Source: Corythucha ciliata (Eukaryota > Arthropoda > Insecta > Hemiptera > Tingidae). Taken from it: 64,000 nt of DNA. The notes below the pieces were generated by a model, which had not been told where the DNA came from, searched no databases, and worked only from the letters and a program-made list of their open reading frames with translations. Location of the stretch: NCBI GenBank assembly GCA_038030265.1, contig CM075938.1:22483009-22547008 (forward strand), in the 5' to 3' direction. Positions 36,186-47,129 of this stretch are shown here, one piece after another; position 1 is the stretch's first letter; every line of letters begins with the position of its first letter. Position numbers and translations under genes: made by a program.

Positions 36186-39100
36186 GAATTTTAAAAACTA
36201 ATCGATGATCAAACCTTGAACTTTTTTTTAGGCGTCCTATTGTTGTGTCCTACTTTCCACCGCAACCGTCCTACTTCTTCGTGTCAAGCGCCCTCGGAAA
36301 GCATTTTGTATCTGGTCACCTGGCACTCTCCCATCGAGATAGTAAAAAATATTCCTCATCCCACAGCCGGTCATTTTGTGGCTATTCATCATCTCAAGCA
36401 AACAATTTCGTGGCGTTTTAGAGCTAAAACTTCATGTCCCCATGAAACTCGCCACTTTGAGGATGACTACACTCCGAAACTTGCACTCTCACCCTAAACA
36501 TTAATTGAGTGGCTATTTATCCATCGGAAATTGCATTTCACGGCGCTAACATCCTACTTAACTTAAAAATTTTATGGATATTTTATCCTGCCGGGGTGCC
36601 GCATGTTCGGCTACCTCCTCTTACCCCGATCGTGATTTCGTGGCCATTCTTCGTAGGTACCCCAAACTAACAAGTATTGGGCTGATAATCCCTTATAACT
36701 GGCAGTTTCATGGCTATTTATCCTCAAAAATCTCAATTTTGTGGTTTTTAAGTGCATAAACCAACTAATAAACGAAATTCGCAATTTCAGGGTTGATTAT
36801 ACTCAGAAACTTGTATTTTTGTGGGTAGATAGCCCTAAAACTGCAATTAATTGGATATGTACACCTCGGAATCATTCAAAACGCGGAAATGAAATTTCGC
36901 GGCTATTGCTCTGAGCGAACAGGCGATTCCGCGCCTCATTATCCTCCGAAATGAACAATTGGGTGGCTATTAATCCTCCGTAGTTTGAAATTTTATGTCT
37001 ATTAAGCCCTAAAACTGTAACCTCGAAAGTTCCCCAAAAAACTTACTATTTCGCGGATCACTATCCATCCAAAGTTGCAATGTCACGGCTATTTATCCAT
37101 CGAAACCTCAAAGTTCACGGCTATAAGCCTATTTACCCACATCCCACCACAAAATTTCACGACTAGCATACTCCACTAAGTTCATTTTCATGGCTATTTA
37201 TCCTACAAAATTTGCAACTCCGAGCTATTCATCCCCGGAACTCGCAACTTCGCTACTGATTATTACAAAAAACGGAAATTCAGCGGTAGTTGCTCCCAGT
37301 TAACTTGCTATTGCAGATTATCAAATTATTATACATATGTACACGGAATAAACTGGCAATGTGGCTATTTAGTCCCCAAAACTTCCAATTTCACGGCGTC
37401 TGTGCACTTTTGCGGTTAATAACATACTCCGTGACTTCCATCCACGTGAATATCAATCCAAGAAAGTTTTACAATTTCAGGGGCATTTAACCCCCACGAT
37501 AACGAGAGGGCTAGGATTTCCTTCTCCCAGCATCTGAAGAGATTGAGACTCTCCTCTTGTTTTTACTTCTATGCTCCCGTATTTCTGGACAGGATGATCA
37601 TGGTTTGAGGAGCAGCATCATGCCTCCAAAGTGGTGACTCAAACGGGTTGGTGAGCGACCAGAAAGGCTTTTCGTAAAATCCTCGAAACTTTCAATTTAT
37701 GACGGCTGGGCATTCCTCAAAATTTCGCGGGGTTTTTACCCCGTCCAATACTTGTCAATTCTGCTGTCGTATGGGATGTGCCTCCACCCGATGCCCACAA
37801 AATGGGGTGTGGCAATGGATGCAGGTGGGCCACGAGAAGGACCCGTGGTAGGAAATACGTCTTGATTTTAGGATTATTCACCGCGTCGAGGAACCCGTCG
37901 TTACTGAAGTAACGTAAGTCACGGACTGAAAGACGTACACAAGGCAGGATAAGATACGGAGAACCCCTTTAAAACGGGCCTGGAATCGTCACCTCTCCCA
38001 TCTTGCAAATCTGGGCGGAGATTTCGTAGAATCTTTGACGTAAGAAAGCGGAAAACAAATCTCACGGGGAGTCAGAAAATTTCAGGGGGGAGGAGGATGA
38101 TAAAATCCATCAACTTCAGCGAATTATACCCAAGTATTGTAGTGTTAAGTACAGCACCGTACCTAACTACAATGAAGTGAACGAAGCGGTACTTAGTTAT
38201 TAGAAGTTGATTCCATTTTCGAGGAATTATTATTTAGTAGGTACTGTAATCCTCAATGCGAAAGAAAAAGCTCAAGCCTGCATGTCAGGCGTCCCCGAGA
38301 TGGACACCAAGAACCCCGTGAGACTTAATGGCATTAGCCTTCTCAGATTCGGTACGGCCGAGTACTCCCCGAAGGAATAATACTACCACAAAAAACCAGC
38401 CCAGCGTCTTAGCGTTAAATGTAAACTAAAATCACACTCACAATCAAGTCGTAGTCATCCTGCGTAGCCGGGTTAACGAAAATTCTGTTCACGGACCCCA
38501 AGTTGCTCAACGCTTTCACCCGAAGCGTCTCACCCTCACTCAATTTCAAACATTTAGCGTAAACGGCCGACAGTCCCACGGTGTTTTCATTCAAGTCACT
38601 CGACGGCGAAGCCGACGGGGTAAAGTAAAGAACTCGCCCCTTACTCGTCACCACTTTTAGGCCACACACCTTCAAAGGAGAGAGAGAAACAAGCATTCAG
38701 CGATACAAAATTTGACACATAAAATCGCTTCAGTTACCAGACTTGCACCATAAACGGTGAAATTTCCATGGGAGAAATGAAGGAAACAATTTTTAATATT
38801 GACGAATTTGACACTTAGCAGCCCTCCTTGCATTTTCAAGTCGATGGTTTGGGTAGCCTGGGTGGAACCTTCTAGCAAAGGTTAGCAAGAAAACAAGGCA
38901 GAGGTTTCTCAAAAGATCGTTGGAATCCGACTTGTTTACGGTGGAACATAAAAACATAATGCGGCAGAAATTCTTTTAATTCTACAGAGGTGAGCCTTTA
39001 ATTACTTTTTTTTATAGTCAATCTCCTTAATGAGCCCAATATCACGACTTACACGTTTTCATTACTTCACGGTTTTTCCTCTTGAAATGACGTTTTCTAG

Positions 39101-39557
39101 GGCTTGGTCCTCGTTTACCCCCGGACACCCAAGCGAGTCTCTACTCGAATCGAAATAGTTTTTGATTTTAATTATTGCCCCGTTTCAACGCTTTAGCGTC
39201 TCATTAGAACAAATTCTCGTTTCAATTTCTTGTCGGGCGTCATTATCAGTTCAACCGCAATCAAAACTTATCTGGAAAGTCCGTTGACCGTTTTGAATTT
39301 CTCTGACAAAGCTGTTTTCATGCTCTGTGGCCGAGGGTTAGGGTACCTGCGTCCCTCTTTCATCCCCTCCAAGTGACTTCATTCTAGAAAGGGTCCTTTT
39401 AAATGTCCTTTTTTTTAGTATGTTGTAACGGCCACATTTTAAACCTCTTAGGTGCGTGCTAAGAAATTTTAAAGTTGACCTTTGTTAAGAAGAATTTCTT
39501 TTGTGAGTTTAACCGAGTTATTCCTCGAGCTGTCCCTTATGAAGTTTTCTCGCTTTT
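36186..39557. repeat. Direct duplication, copy 2 (3372 bases)
   Basis: Second copy of the block at 32301-35672, in the same orientation. The left edge is at GAATTTTAAAAACTAATCG, where the preceding bases diverge apart from a short GTAAAC shared by both flanks. The right edge falls inside the outer part of an inverted-repeat element (39544-39791). Identity is so high that the event is either recent or artificial. Confidence 0.95.
38442..38833 (-). pseudogene. Second copy of PEX1 exons 1 and 2
   Basis: The sequence repeats PEX1 exon 1 (38833-38738) and exon 2 (38669-38442) with the same ATG, donor and acceptor sites. It lies exactly 3885 bases upstream of the gene's own copy. No exon-3 equivalent follows before the gene's own exons, so alone it could encode only the first 108 residues of the N-terminal domain. 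It could instead act as an alternative first-exon pair spliced to exon 3 over the proximal copy, since exon 2 ends in phase 0 in both. It is called a pseudogene for want of a better class: the reading frame is intact and may be used. An assembly artefact is the main alternative. Confidence 0.75.
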
Positions 39558-39791
39558 TCTAGGAACAAGGTAATTTTGAAATCGTATACTTTTATGGTTT
39601 ATTGTATGCTAGTTGTAGAATTAAATTAACACATTTTTAACTTCTAGATGATAGTTGAAGTGAAGGAGAGGCTCGGAGAGCTGTGGGCCCTCGTCGGAGG
39701 GTTCGACCCAAGTTCAGCCGTGGACTCGGAATTCTCCCATGATATGCCTCAGCTTTCAAAATTACCTTGTTCGTAGAAAAAGCAAGAAAAA
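39544..39791. mobile_element. Inverted-repeat element at the duplication edge
   Basis: The ends of about 38 bases are near-perfect inverted copies: a GTTTTCTCGCTTTTTCTAG left end against a right end whose complement reads GTTTTTCTTGCTTTTTCTAC. Both continue into GAACAAGGTAATTTTGAAA. The body is about 170 bases with no coding potential. It looks like a small MITE. Its outer 14 bases are also present at the right edge of duplication copy 1. Confidence 0.7.
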
Positions 39792-39889
39792 CTTAAAATT
39801 TATTCCACTTCTCACAGAGAAAACACTGAACTGATAACACGAATGCCTTCCGAAAGATAAGAGACGCACGCTTCTAATTGTCGGCTAAA

Positions 39890-40600
39890 ATTGCGCTAAT
39901 TCACGACTCAGATTGAGATAGCGAGCAATAAATCGTGGCTATAATTAACAAAAATCGTTATACAAGTGAAAATAAGAGCTAAAATGTGCAAGGCACAAGA
40001 ATGTGCTGTTCTAGGCGCAAGTACGCGGCTAAAAGAGTTTGGATAAAAACCTCATATTTGTGGGTAAAACTCCGTTTTTTCGATGCAACATCAAGACCAA
40101 TAAGAGAGAACAAATCGCTTATTCGCGGTGCATTGAGGCCATTTTACGTCTAAAATCTATTTTTGAAAACTGATGAGCTGTTTCGCGGCTAAAATTGAGA
40201 AAAATTCTGATTCAAGGCTATAAAAGTAAAAACGTCGCGGCTAAAATGCAGAAAAATAGCAAAGTCTCAACTGAAATTCAGAAAAATCGGCCACTCGTGG
40301 ATAAAGAAGTAAAAAGAGAAAAGTTGCTAATAATTCGTGGCTGAATTTGTAAAAACGTTAATTCACTGTTGAAATGGAGCAAAATCGTCTAAAATTAGGG
40401 CAAACGCTAATTCACGGCAAAAATGATTAGAAATAGGAATTAAAAAATTATTAGTTAACCAAATCGTGGCTAAAATTGAGAAAAATCTCTAATTCGCGGA
40501 TAAAGTGTGGAAGAAACGTTAATTCGCTGATACAATTGAACAAATGCACAAATTCGTGGATGAAGTCGAGAGAAACACTAATTGGTTGGGTAAATTTTTA
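39890..40600 (-). repeat. Degenerate array, reverse sense of TTTTAGCCGCGAATTAG
   Basis: About 20 units of roughly 30 bases: GGCTAAAATTGAGAAAAAT, then CTAATTCGCGG. It lies between the PEX1 5' duplication and the 41493 element. Confidence 0.75.
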
Positions 40601-41492
40601 CAGCGTGCCTACAGACCTGGAGAACCGGGAAATGTCAGAGGATTTTCTAGAACTGGAAATGTCAGGGAATTTCGTAATTTATGAGAAAAGTCAGGGGAAA
40701 TGGTGAAGCCTCCCCCTACTTTGGAAAGATTGAGAATAGTGAAATAATGCCCTGACAGGATTTAGGGTTAAACGTCACGAATCAAGGAGGTGGCTATATG
40801 AGATGGACTGGTTGCAAATTTTGAATTTTCAAGGTTGTACAGGTGGTCTAGTTGAGGTTCAGCAAAAATTGATGGATGGAAGTGCACGCAAAATGCAGTA
40901 AAGACTTCTTATTATTTGGTTAGTGGCCTGACTCTCTTTCCGAATAGAAATCGAGCTGATTGAAAATACTAGCCGAGATCAATTGTTTTCGAATAATTAC
41001 AGTGTCTCTATTGCTCTATGGATCGTCGAGCCCCAGAGAAATTTTTTCTTTTTCTCAACTTTCCAACACTCAACAATCACAATTCAAATCAATCAATCAA
41101 TTCATTCACTCATTCCATGAGCAAATGTGAAAAAAATGTTCGAAAAAACGACATGTCTGTTCCAACCTACCGTAGAACTTGTTTGGAGCACAGAATCATC
41201 TTCTGCCAATAAAACGCAATGGATTTGTTTGTTGCTACGGTGAAATACTCGTAGTTCTCGAACGAGTTCAGTAGGTAGGTTGAAACAACCCTATAGTCGG
41301 TCCACTTGAGCTTTGGTTTCCTAGAAAAGCGGTGCCGTAATATAGCGGTAGAAATTAATATTTTTTTTATTACCACTCATTCAAATTCATCTATTCCCGG
41401 TGCGTTATTTTTGGAAGAAGGAATAAAGGGGAAGCTCATTTCACTAAATTCGGGGGCGGGCGAGAGTCCATCCCTAATTGGACAGACTGTAA

Positions 41493-42073
41493 AGTTGGGT
41501 TTACACGGAGCGCAACATCCTCGCGAGGCGGTTTCGCCTAATGTGAACGTGTCTTGAGAGGTGAAACACTCCTCGCGAGGCTGCGTCGCCGTGAGCCGCC
41601 GGCTATCGGTCTCCTAGAGCGCATCAAAGTTGTTTCACTGTGTGTGAACGAGTATTTTTGCCTCGCGAGTTAAACCAGTCGCCACTCAGTATTTTCCCTC
41701 TAGTTCCCCGCCGAGATGAACGGCCAAGAGGAAGTTTTTCATTGGATTGACGAAGAAAAATATTTCCAAGATTTATGGGACCCCAAAGATCCTGGGTAAG
41801 ATAGTAAAAGGCTCAATGAAGACGCTTAGAGGAGAATCAAAGAACGAATAAATTACTCTATTAATGAGTTGATTTACGGAAAGATCATGAAGGCGCCACA
41901 GGATTCAGAAAAGCCGATTGCCAGGCTCTGCCAAATTTGACATCTCGATTGCCTCGCTTATGATGCCGGCTCACACTGTTTCGCGAGGAAACTCGCTGTC
42001 AGATTCGGTACAACGAAACACCGCCTCGCGAGGCAATCCTCGCGAGGAAGTTTCCCTCCGTGTAAACCCACCT
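41493..42073. mobile_element. PIF/Harbinger-like element with TAA target duplication and a broken MADF-like ORF
   Basis: The ends AGTTGGGTTTACACGGAG and CTCCGTGTAAACCCACCT are inverted. TAA lies on both sides (41490-41492 and 42074-42076). The sequence holds several copies of the 9-base palindrome CCTCGCGAGG. Inside, a frame from ATG 41716 reads like a MADF DNA-binding domain of the kind carried by Harbinger elements, with FHWIDEEKYFQDLWDPKDPG, then W-RRI spacing. It is cut by TAA at 41797 and TAG at 41827 and ends by 41940. GTAAGA at the first stop could be a splice donor, so the break may be partly an intron. Confidence 0.75.
41716..41940 (+). pseudogene. MADF-like ORF remnant of the Harbinger-like element
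   Basis: The MADF-type helix pattern at the start is W-I-D-E-E-K, then D-L-W-D-P-K-D-P, then E-D-A-[stop]-R-R-I. In intact MADF domains the stop position is the conserved W of A-W-x-x-I, consistent with TGG to TAG decay. Two in-frame stops make it non-functional as it stands. The match is by pattern only. Confidence 0.5.
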
Positions 42074-42159
42074 TAACATGTGTTTTGAGCCAATAATCGA
42101 TTAATGGCATGAGGGGCATGTAAAAACATCAAATTTACGTGTAATCTAGTCTACACTGG

Positions 42160-42440
42160 GAGAAAAAACAGCTCAAAACTCGGTTGAATTTAACTGAGCT
42201 TACTTGGTTAATAATTTGCACCCGAGTACTAAGTTCGGTCGTTTTAACCTGGTATGATTTTCCGGTTAAATAAAATTTCTAACCGAGTTTGATTTTAACC
42301 AAGTATTTTGGCAGATTCAACCTAGTAGATGTGCTCGGTTAAATCAAGTTGATAACTCGGTCAAAAATTTGCACCCGAGTCATTTCATCAACAACCGAGT
42401 ATCTTGGTAAAAAATATTCAACCAAGTCATAACATTACCC
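42160..42440. repeat. CTCGGTT / AACCGAG motif cluster, left
   Basis: At least eight copies of CTCGGTT, AACCGAG or ACCCGAGT in both orientations at irregular spacing, joined by AT-rich linkers. ATTTGCACCCGAGT occurs twice, about 155 bases apart. A similar cluster lies at 44620-44890 in the opposite arm of the nested palindrome. Confidence 0.7.
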
Positions 42441-42803
42441 TCTAGTGCACCCGCTTCAGAAAGTTACGTTGGTACACGCTAGCGGCAATTTGGCCGCATC
42501 ACCATTTTCATGAGTTTTTATGCTGCTAACGCATTTTTCTCAATATTTATGGGACTGGATTCCCAATAGTAGAGTCCAATAAGGCTTTCAGTCGAAATAT
42601 TTGCTAATAGGCCAGTCAATAAACATCAAACATCGCAAATATGCATGTATTTTTTTTTTTTTTTTTGCATGTTGTTAGGGCCAATGAGAGTAGTTTATAC
42701 TCAAGTTTGCAACCCTCAAAACCTTGTGCTCAACTCGTGGCACTCGAAAAACCAAGAAATTTGTTATATTGTTATACCAAATTGTTATACAATTGTTATA
42801 AAA

Positions 42804-43027
42804 TTGGTATACCAAAAAATGAGGCAATTAAGCCCATTTTGAGTGCCTAAAAGAAGATACGAAAGCTATTCCAAGAATGTTTTTTTCAGCTTATTCCACT
42901 TTTATTTGTCTTTCCTCATAGATTACCGTAGTAAAAGTGAATTAAGCTGAAAAAAAAAGTTTTAGGAATGGCTCTTGATCTTCTTGTAGGCACTCAAAAT
43001 GGGCTTAATTGCCTCATTTTTTGGTAT
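42804..43027. mobile_element. Innermost hairpin MITE of the nested palindrome
   Basis: TGGTATACCAAAAAATGAGG...CAATTAAGCCCATTTTGAGTGCC is mirrored at 42985-43027. AAGCTATTCCAAGAATG...TTCAGCTTATTCCACTTTTA is mirrored nearer the centre. The loop is about 30 bases. Confidence 0.8.
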
Positions 43028-44619
43028 AACAATGGATTTTTCTCAAAACATTGCGAAGGACAGGAGTAAAATAAGCATGAAGTATTAAACTAAGTTACTT
43101 CACTCAGTTTTAGAGGAATTTGCCCGGCGCTGGGAGCACCATGGCCAATGTAGTCTAGCTTTGAACAGTTGTCAAAAACTGACATTTTTTAAAATATCCT
43201 GATATTTTCCCAGTTTACTCAAAGAATCTTTCACTATCATTGGACAAAATGTCTTTACTCACACAGAAAAAGGGTGCTCTTTTCAGTGGTGTCGTTGGAT
43301 TTAACCTAGGACGCTTACTTCCCATGTTACACTTGTTTTTGTTGAGAAAACCCGTGATGTGCTAAAAACAACAAATTGATTATCTCGGCTAGGAATCGAA
43401 ATCTGACCTTGGGACATAGGAATTTTTTTGTTGCATTTTGGACGTACAACCTCCCCTCTCATTTTTTTTAAACCAAGTACGAATCACCGGTATTTGAGTG
43501 CTACGGGTCTTGAAAAGTTACCCTACCAATAAAATCTCGCTTTTTGGCGAGATTAAGTATTTTGTTGACTGGTTGTATTTCCTGAACTAACAGACCCAGG
43601 ATGCTCGGGCTGGGCTTTCATTGTAGCAAATTTAGTTGGCTTTAACAATGTATACTGTGGTCATGCTCGAAAAGCGCTTTCTTCTGGTAGTTTTGTTAAA
43701 AAAAGAGAGAAAAGTGATGAAATTTCTTGGTTTTTCGAGTGCCACGAGTTGAGCACAAGGTTTTGAGGGTTGCAAACTTGAGTAATAACTGCTCTCATTG
43801 GTCCTAACAACGTGCGAATAAAAAATTAATTACATGCATGTTTGCGATTTACCCAGATTTTTTTGTCTATATTGACTGGTCTATAATAATTTGATATCAA
43901 TACAAATTTCCTGAGAAGATGAAAAAAAAAGTGTTCTCCAACTCAAATTGCATACCTACGTATTTCTGCAATAATTGGTCATAACGACATCATTTTGTTT
44001 ATAATTTATTTTTATTATTAATTATCGAAATCGATAGCGCGGCGTGTAAGACACTTGGGAAAGGGAATGGTGGAAATAACGCCTGCTCTGTCGACCCCCC
44101 ACCCCACCCCTAACCATTTTTAATGTTATTTTATTTGTTTTACTATTTTTATTCATTTTTTACTCCCTTGCAGCCAAACCAACAATTACAAGCACGAAAG
44201 AGCTGTTATCAACAAATATATAACTCAATACAATCATTTCTATGACCACATCTACTAAATTGTAATAAAAAAGGAAAATAGCGCGAAATTGAAAACGTGT
44301 ACAATGAAAACGACAAATTTTTGAAAATATTTAGTATACAAAGTCAACAAGTGTACCAACATCTTCACTCAACAGCTTCAGAACCCAATTTTGTTAACGT
44401 AACTGCACGCTAGCGGCAAAACACCCGCACGCGGAACTTCGCAACTTTAACGGCTCGTACACAATAGATCAATGGGTTGAGGATCTCGGAAAGTTATGCG
44501 TTATGCTACCCACTCATTCAAATGATGATACTTAGACCACCGTTCATCAATCCTGAACGCTTGAAGATTTATCAGATTTTTTTAAAAAATGCGGCAAAAT
44601 CCCCGCTTAGCGTGCACTA

Positions 44620-44890
44620 GAGGGTTAACAGAGTTACTCGGTCGTATTATACCGAGTACACACGGTTGTTTTTATCCGACTCACTCGGTTGTTTTAACAG
44701 AAATGACCTAGCCAAGCTTGGTGAAATATAACCAATCTCTCTAGGTTTCTTGTAATTTTCTTGCTCGGTTGTTGCCATGAATTAACCGTACCTGCTCGAT
44801 AATGAAGGTATTAAAGCGGAGGTCAATGAACCGGGGACATCACTCACTCCCACTCGGGTAAAGAAGCTAAGCTCGGTTGGAAGTCATGAC
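44620..44890. repeat. CTCGGTT motif cluster, right
   Basis: Counterpart of 42160-42440: TACTCGGTCG, ACCGAGTAC, CACTCGGTTG, GCTCGGTTG, CACTCGGGT and AGCTCGGTTGG. It is less similar as sequence than the other arm pairs, so only the motif is kept. Confidence 0.65.
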
Positions 44891-45284
44891 AAGCATGGCT
44901 GAATTCTCTCGTTTCTGTACCGACGGTCTGCCTGGCATTTATAGCACAACCTTTCTTCCTTTTAATTCACTCGTTGTTGGACGACTGTGCCACGCCAGGC
45001 AGGCATTCCGTGGGTAGACTAGATTACACCTGAATTTTATGTTTTTTCATACCAATGCCATTAATCGATTATTAGCTTAAAATAGATGTTTCATTTTCGT
45101 TTCATCGGGGACGGACACCTTTTGTTTGGCATCCAAGTTTTCTCGAACATGATTTGTGGATTCTTGGATGCCACATTGCTTTGATAGACCGGCGGGGGCG
45201 GGATTACTATCGCAACGTTACCGTGTCCGATACCTATTAGAAGGAGTGAGATTATAAAATAACGAAGACCCCCTAATAACTCCC

Positions 45285-46068
45285 TGAATGTGGGGAAAAT
45301 GGTCTGCCACCATTTGGACGTGACGAAACCGGTGGCAGACGCCATCTTAGCATGCACTTATGGGGGGAAGTAACAAAAATTCCGGTCAGACGGGAAAAAC
45401 GTTTTACTCGTGTGATAACGCATTGAAAAATTTAGGGAATAGAATATTGCATTCCACGCTAACGGGTCCTGTGGCGTCGAGCCAAAGGAAAATTCAGAAA
45501 ACCCAAACCCCCTCTAATTTGGAGTACCTATCAGTTTTAGTATATAATTTAATATAAAGGATGAACGGTTTTCATGCTATCACAGGAAAAAAGAGTCACC
45601 TTGGGTAAGAGCACACCCCGAAAAATATTTTCTACTGCAGCGTGTGTGAAATTCTGGTTCCTCTTACCACAAAGTATGAAATTCATAATATGCATTTTCC
45701 ATGCGCCGTAAATAATAGTGCAGCCGATGGGGTCTTTATAAATGCATCTACTAAATAAAAAAGATTAGTTACTGGAATTATTCGTCCCTTTTTCCCTGAT
45801 AGACGCCACGTACCCTGACACCGACAAGTGGTACTTCAAATTGACTAGGTTTTCCGTTTTTTCGACTTTTCCTCTGGCTTGCGGCCCCAGGACCCATTAG
45901 CGTAATATTCATTTCCCAATATTTTCCTATGCGTTATCTCATGAATACAACGTTTTTCCAAACTGACCGGAACTTATGTTACTTCTCCCCTATTTCTATG
46001 ATGGACTCTGCCACCGGTTTCGCCACGTCCAAATGGAGGCAGACAAATTTCCCACTATTAGGGAAGTT
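45285..46068. mobile_element. Inverted-repeat element, about 780 bases
   Basis: Ends of about 60 bases are inverted: TCTGCCACCATTTGGACGTG...GAAACCGGTGGCAGA at the left and its mirror at 46010-46060. The unique interior has no supported gene. Ends are not precisely resolved. Confidence 0.65.
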
Positions 46069-46319
46069 TTTTTCACTATCATGCGCGGAGCAAGAAAAGT
46101 ATGCAATAGGTTGCACTTTTTACGCCGCTAGCTCTTGGTCTATAAATTGTTGGGAGCGGTTGATAAGAAGATGTTTTTGTGAGGTTCGACGGTCTGAAAG
46201 CTATGCATTAATTTGCCCCTTTCTCATTTATTTATTTATAAAATTATTTCGATAACCACGAACATTTTTTATGATTCAGGGAATTTTGTTCTGGGGAAGC
46301 TGTAGACACCTGATTTTTA

Positions 46320-46500
46320 AAAAACGAGAAAACGCTGATTCTTCGCTGAAATTGAGAAAAATCGCTAATTCGCGGACTGAGTGTATGAAAAACGTAAATT
46401 CGCTGATGCAATTGAAAAAAATCACTAATTCGTGGATAGAGTAAAGAAAAATGCTGATTCGTGGCTAAAATTGAGAAAACGCAAATCCGTGGTTTCTGAG
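46320..46500 (-). repeat. Degenerate array, same type
   Basis: Five or six fairly regular units of about 31 bases (GAAATTGAGAAAAATCGCTA, then ATTCGCGGA), immediately left of the MITE at 46519. Confidence 0.75.
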
Positions 46501-46518
46501 GGAAACTCTGAAGGTTAA

Positions 46519-46722
46519 AGGTCTATTCACACACATCAGTGCCTGAATGGGACGTGCCCCGTCCGGCAAAAAAAAAAAAAATATTCTCAGTGGAAATTGA
46601 AGGGTCACGTGCCGGATATGTGTGAACGAGCCTCTCAATTCCCATGTGAGAATAATATTTTACTTGCCGTGTCCCAGACGGGGCTCGTCCCGTTCACGGT
46701 ACTGATGTGTGTGGATAAACCT
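46519..46722. mobile_element. MITE with TAA target duplication, 204 bases
   Basis: AGGTCTATTCACACACATCA at the left and its near inverse TGATGTGTGTGGATAAACCT at the right continue through GGGACG and CCCCGTC. TAA flanks both sides (46516-46518 and 46723-46725), as for PIF/Harbinger. Non-coding. Confidence 0.8.
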
Positions 46723-46874
46723 TAAAACTGAGAAAACACTATTTCATAGATACAAGTATTTCTGACGATGTGCCAGTTCACCTCTCAAATCTGGCGTTCA
46801 TGAAAGTTCCCCAATACTAAGTCAGGAAACTGACAAAAAGGCCGGGAATAAAGTTGGGGAACTGTCGAAAATGT

Positions 46875-46875
<1 letters not shown>

Positions 46876-46906
<31 letters not shown>

Positions 46907-46918
46907 CTTTTTTTTTTT
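46876..46918 (+). repeat. Long T run (31 T, one C, 11 T)
   Basis: Near-pure T tract. Comparable runs lie at 47730-47754 and 48754-48780. Their precise lengths are likely unreliable in any assembly. Confidence 0.9.
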
Positions 46919-47129
46919 CATTTTTCATTTTTTTTACGTGTAAACACATCTTTAAAATCTTTAAAATGGCTAAACGCGTGTTCCGACAGAGTTTCAGAAA
47001 GGTGCAAGTAAAACGCTCAAATATCTCAGGCAGTATTGGTGACGTCAGAATGATATTTTGCAAGAATACTATTTTAGTGGAGCCAAAAAAAAATCCTTCA
47101 TAAAAAATGCACTTATGTTTCATCCCCAC

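Larger units (their letters stand above)
42077..45090. mobile_element. Multi-level nested palindrome, about 3 kb
   Basis: At least four inverted pairs share one centre. They are 42077-42160 with 45005-45090 (ATAATCGATTAATGGCAT, GTGTAATCTAGTCTAC), 42427-42460 with 44600-44635 (ACCCTCTAGTGCAC), 42604-42770 with 43726-43890 (GCACTCGAAAAACCAAGAAA, GTTTGCAACCCTCAAAACC), and 42804-42910 with 42940-43027. The outer zones carry an unusual motif array. It is probably several foldback elements inserted one within the next. No coding sequence is supported. Confidence 0.8.
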
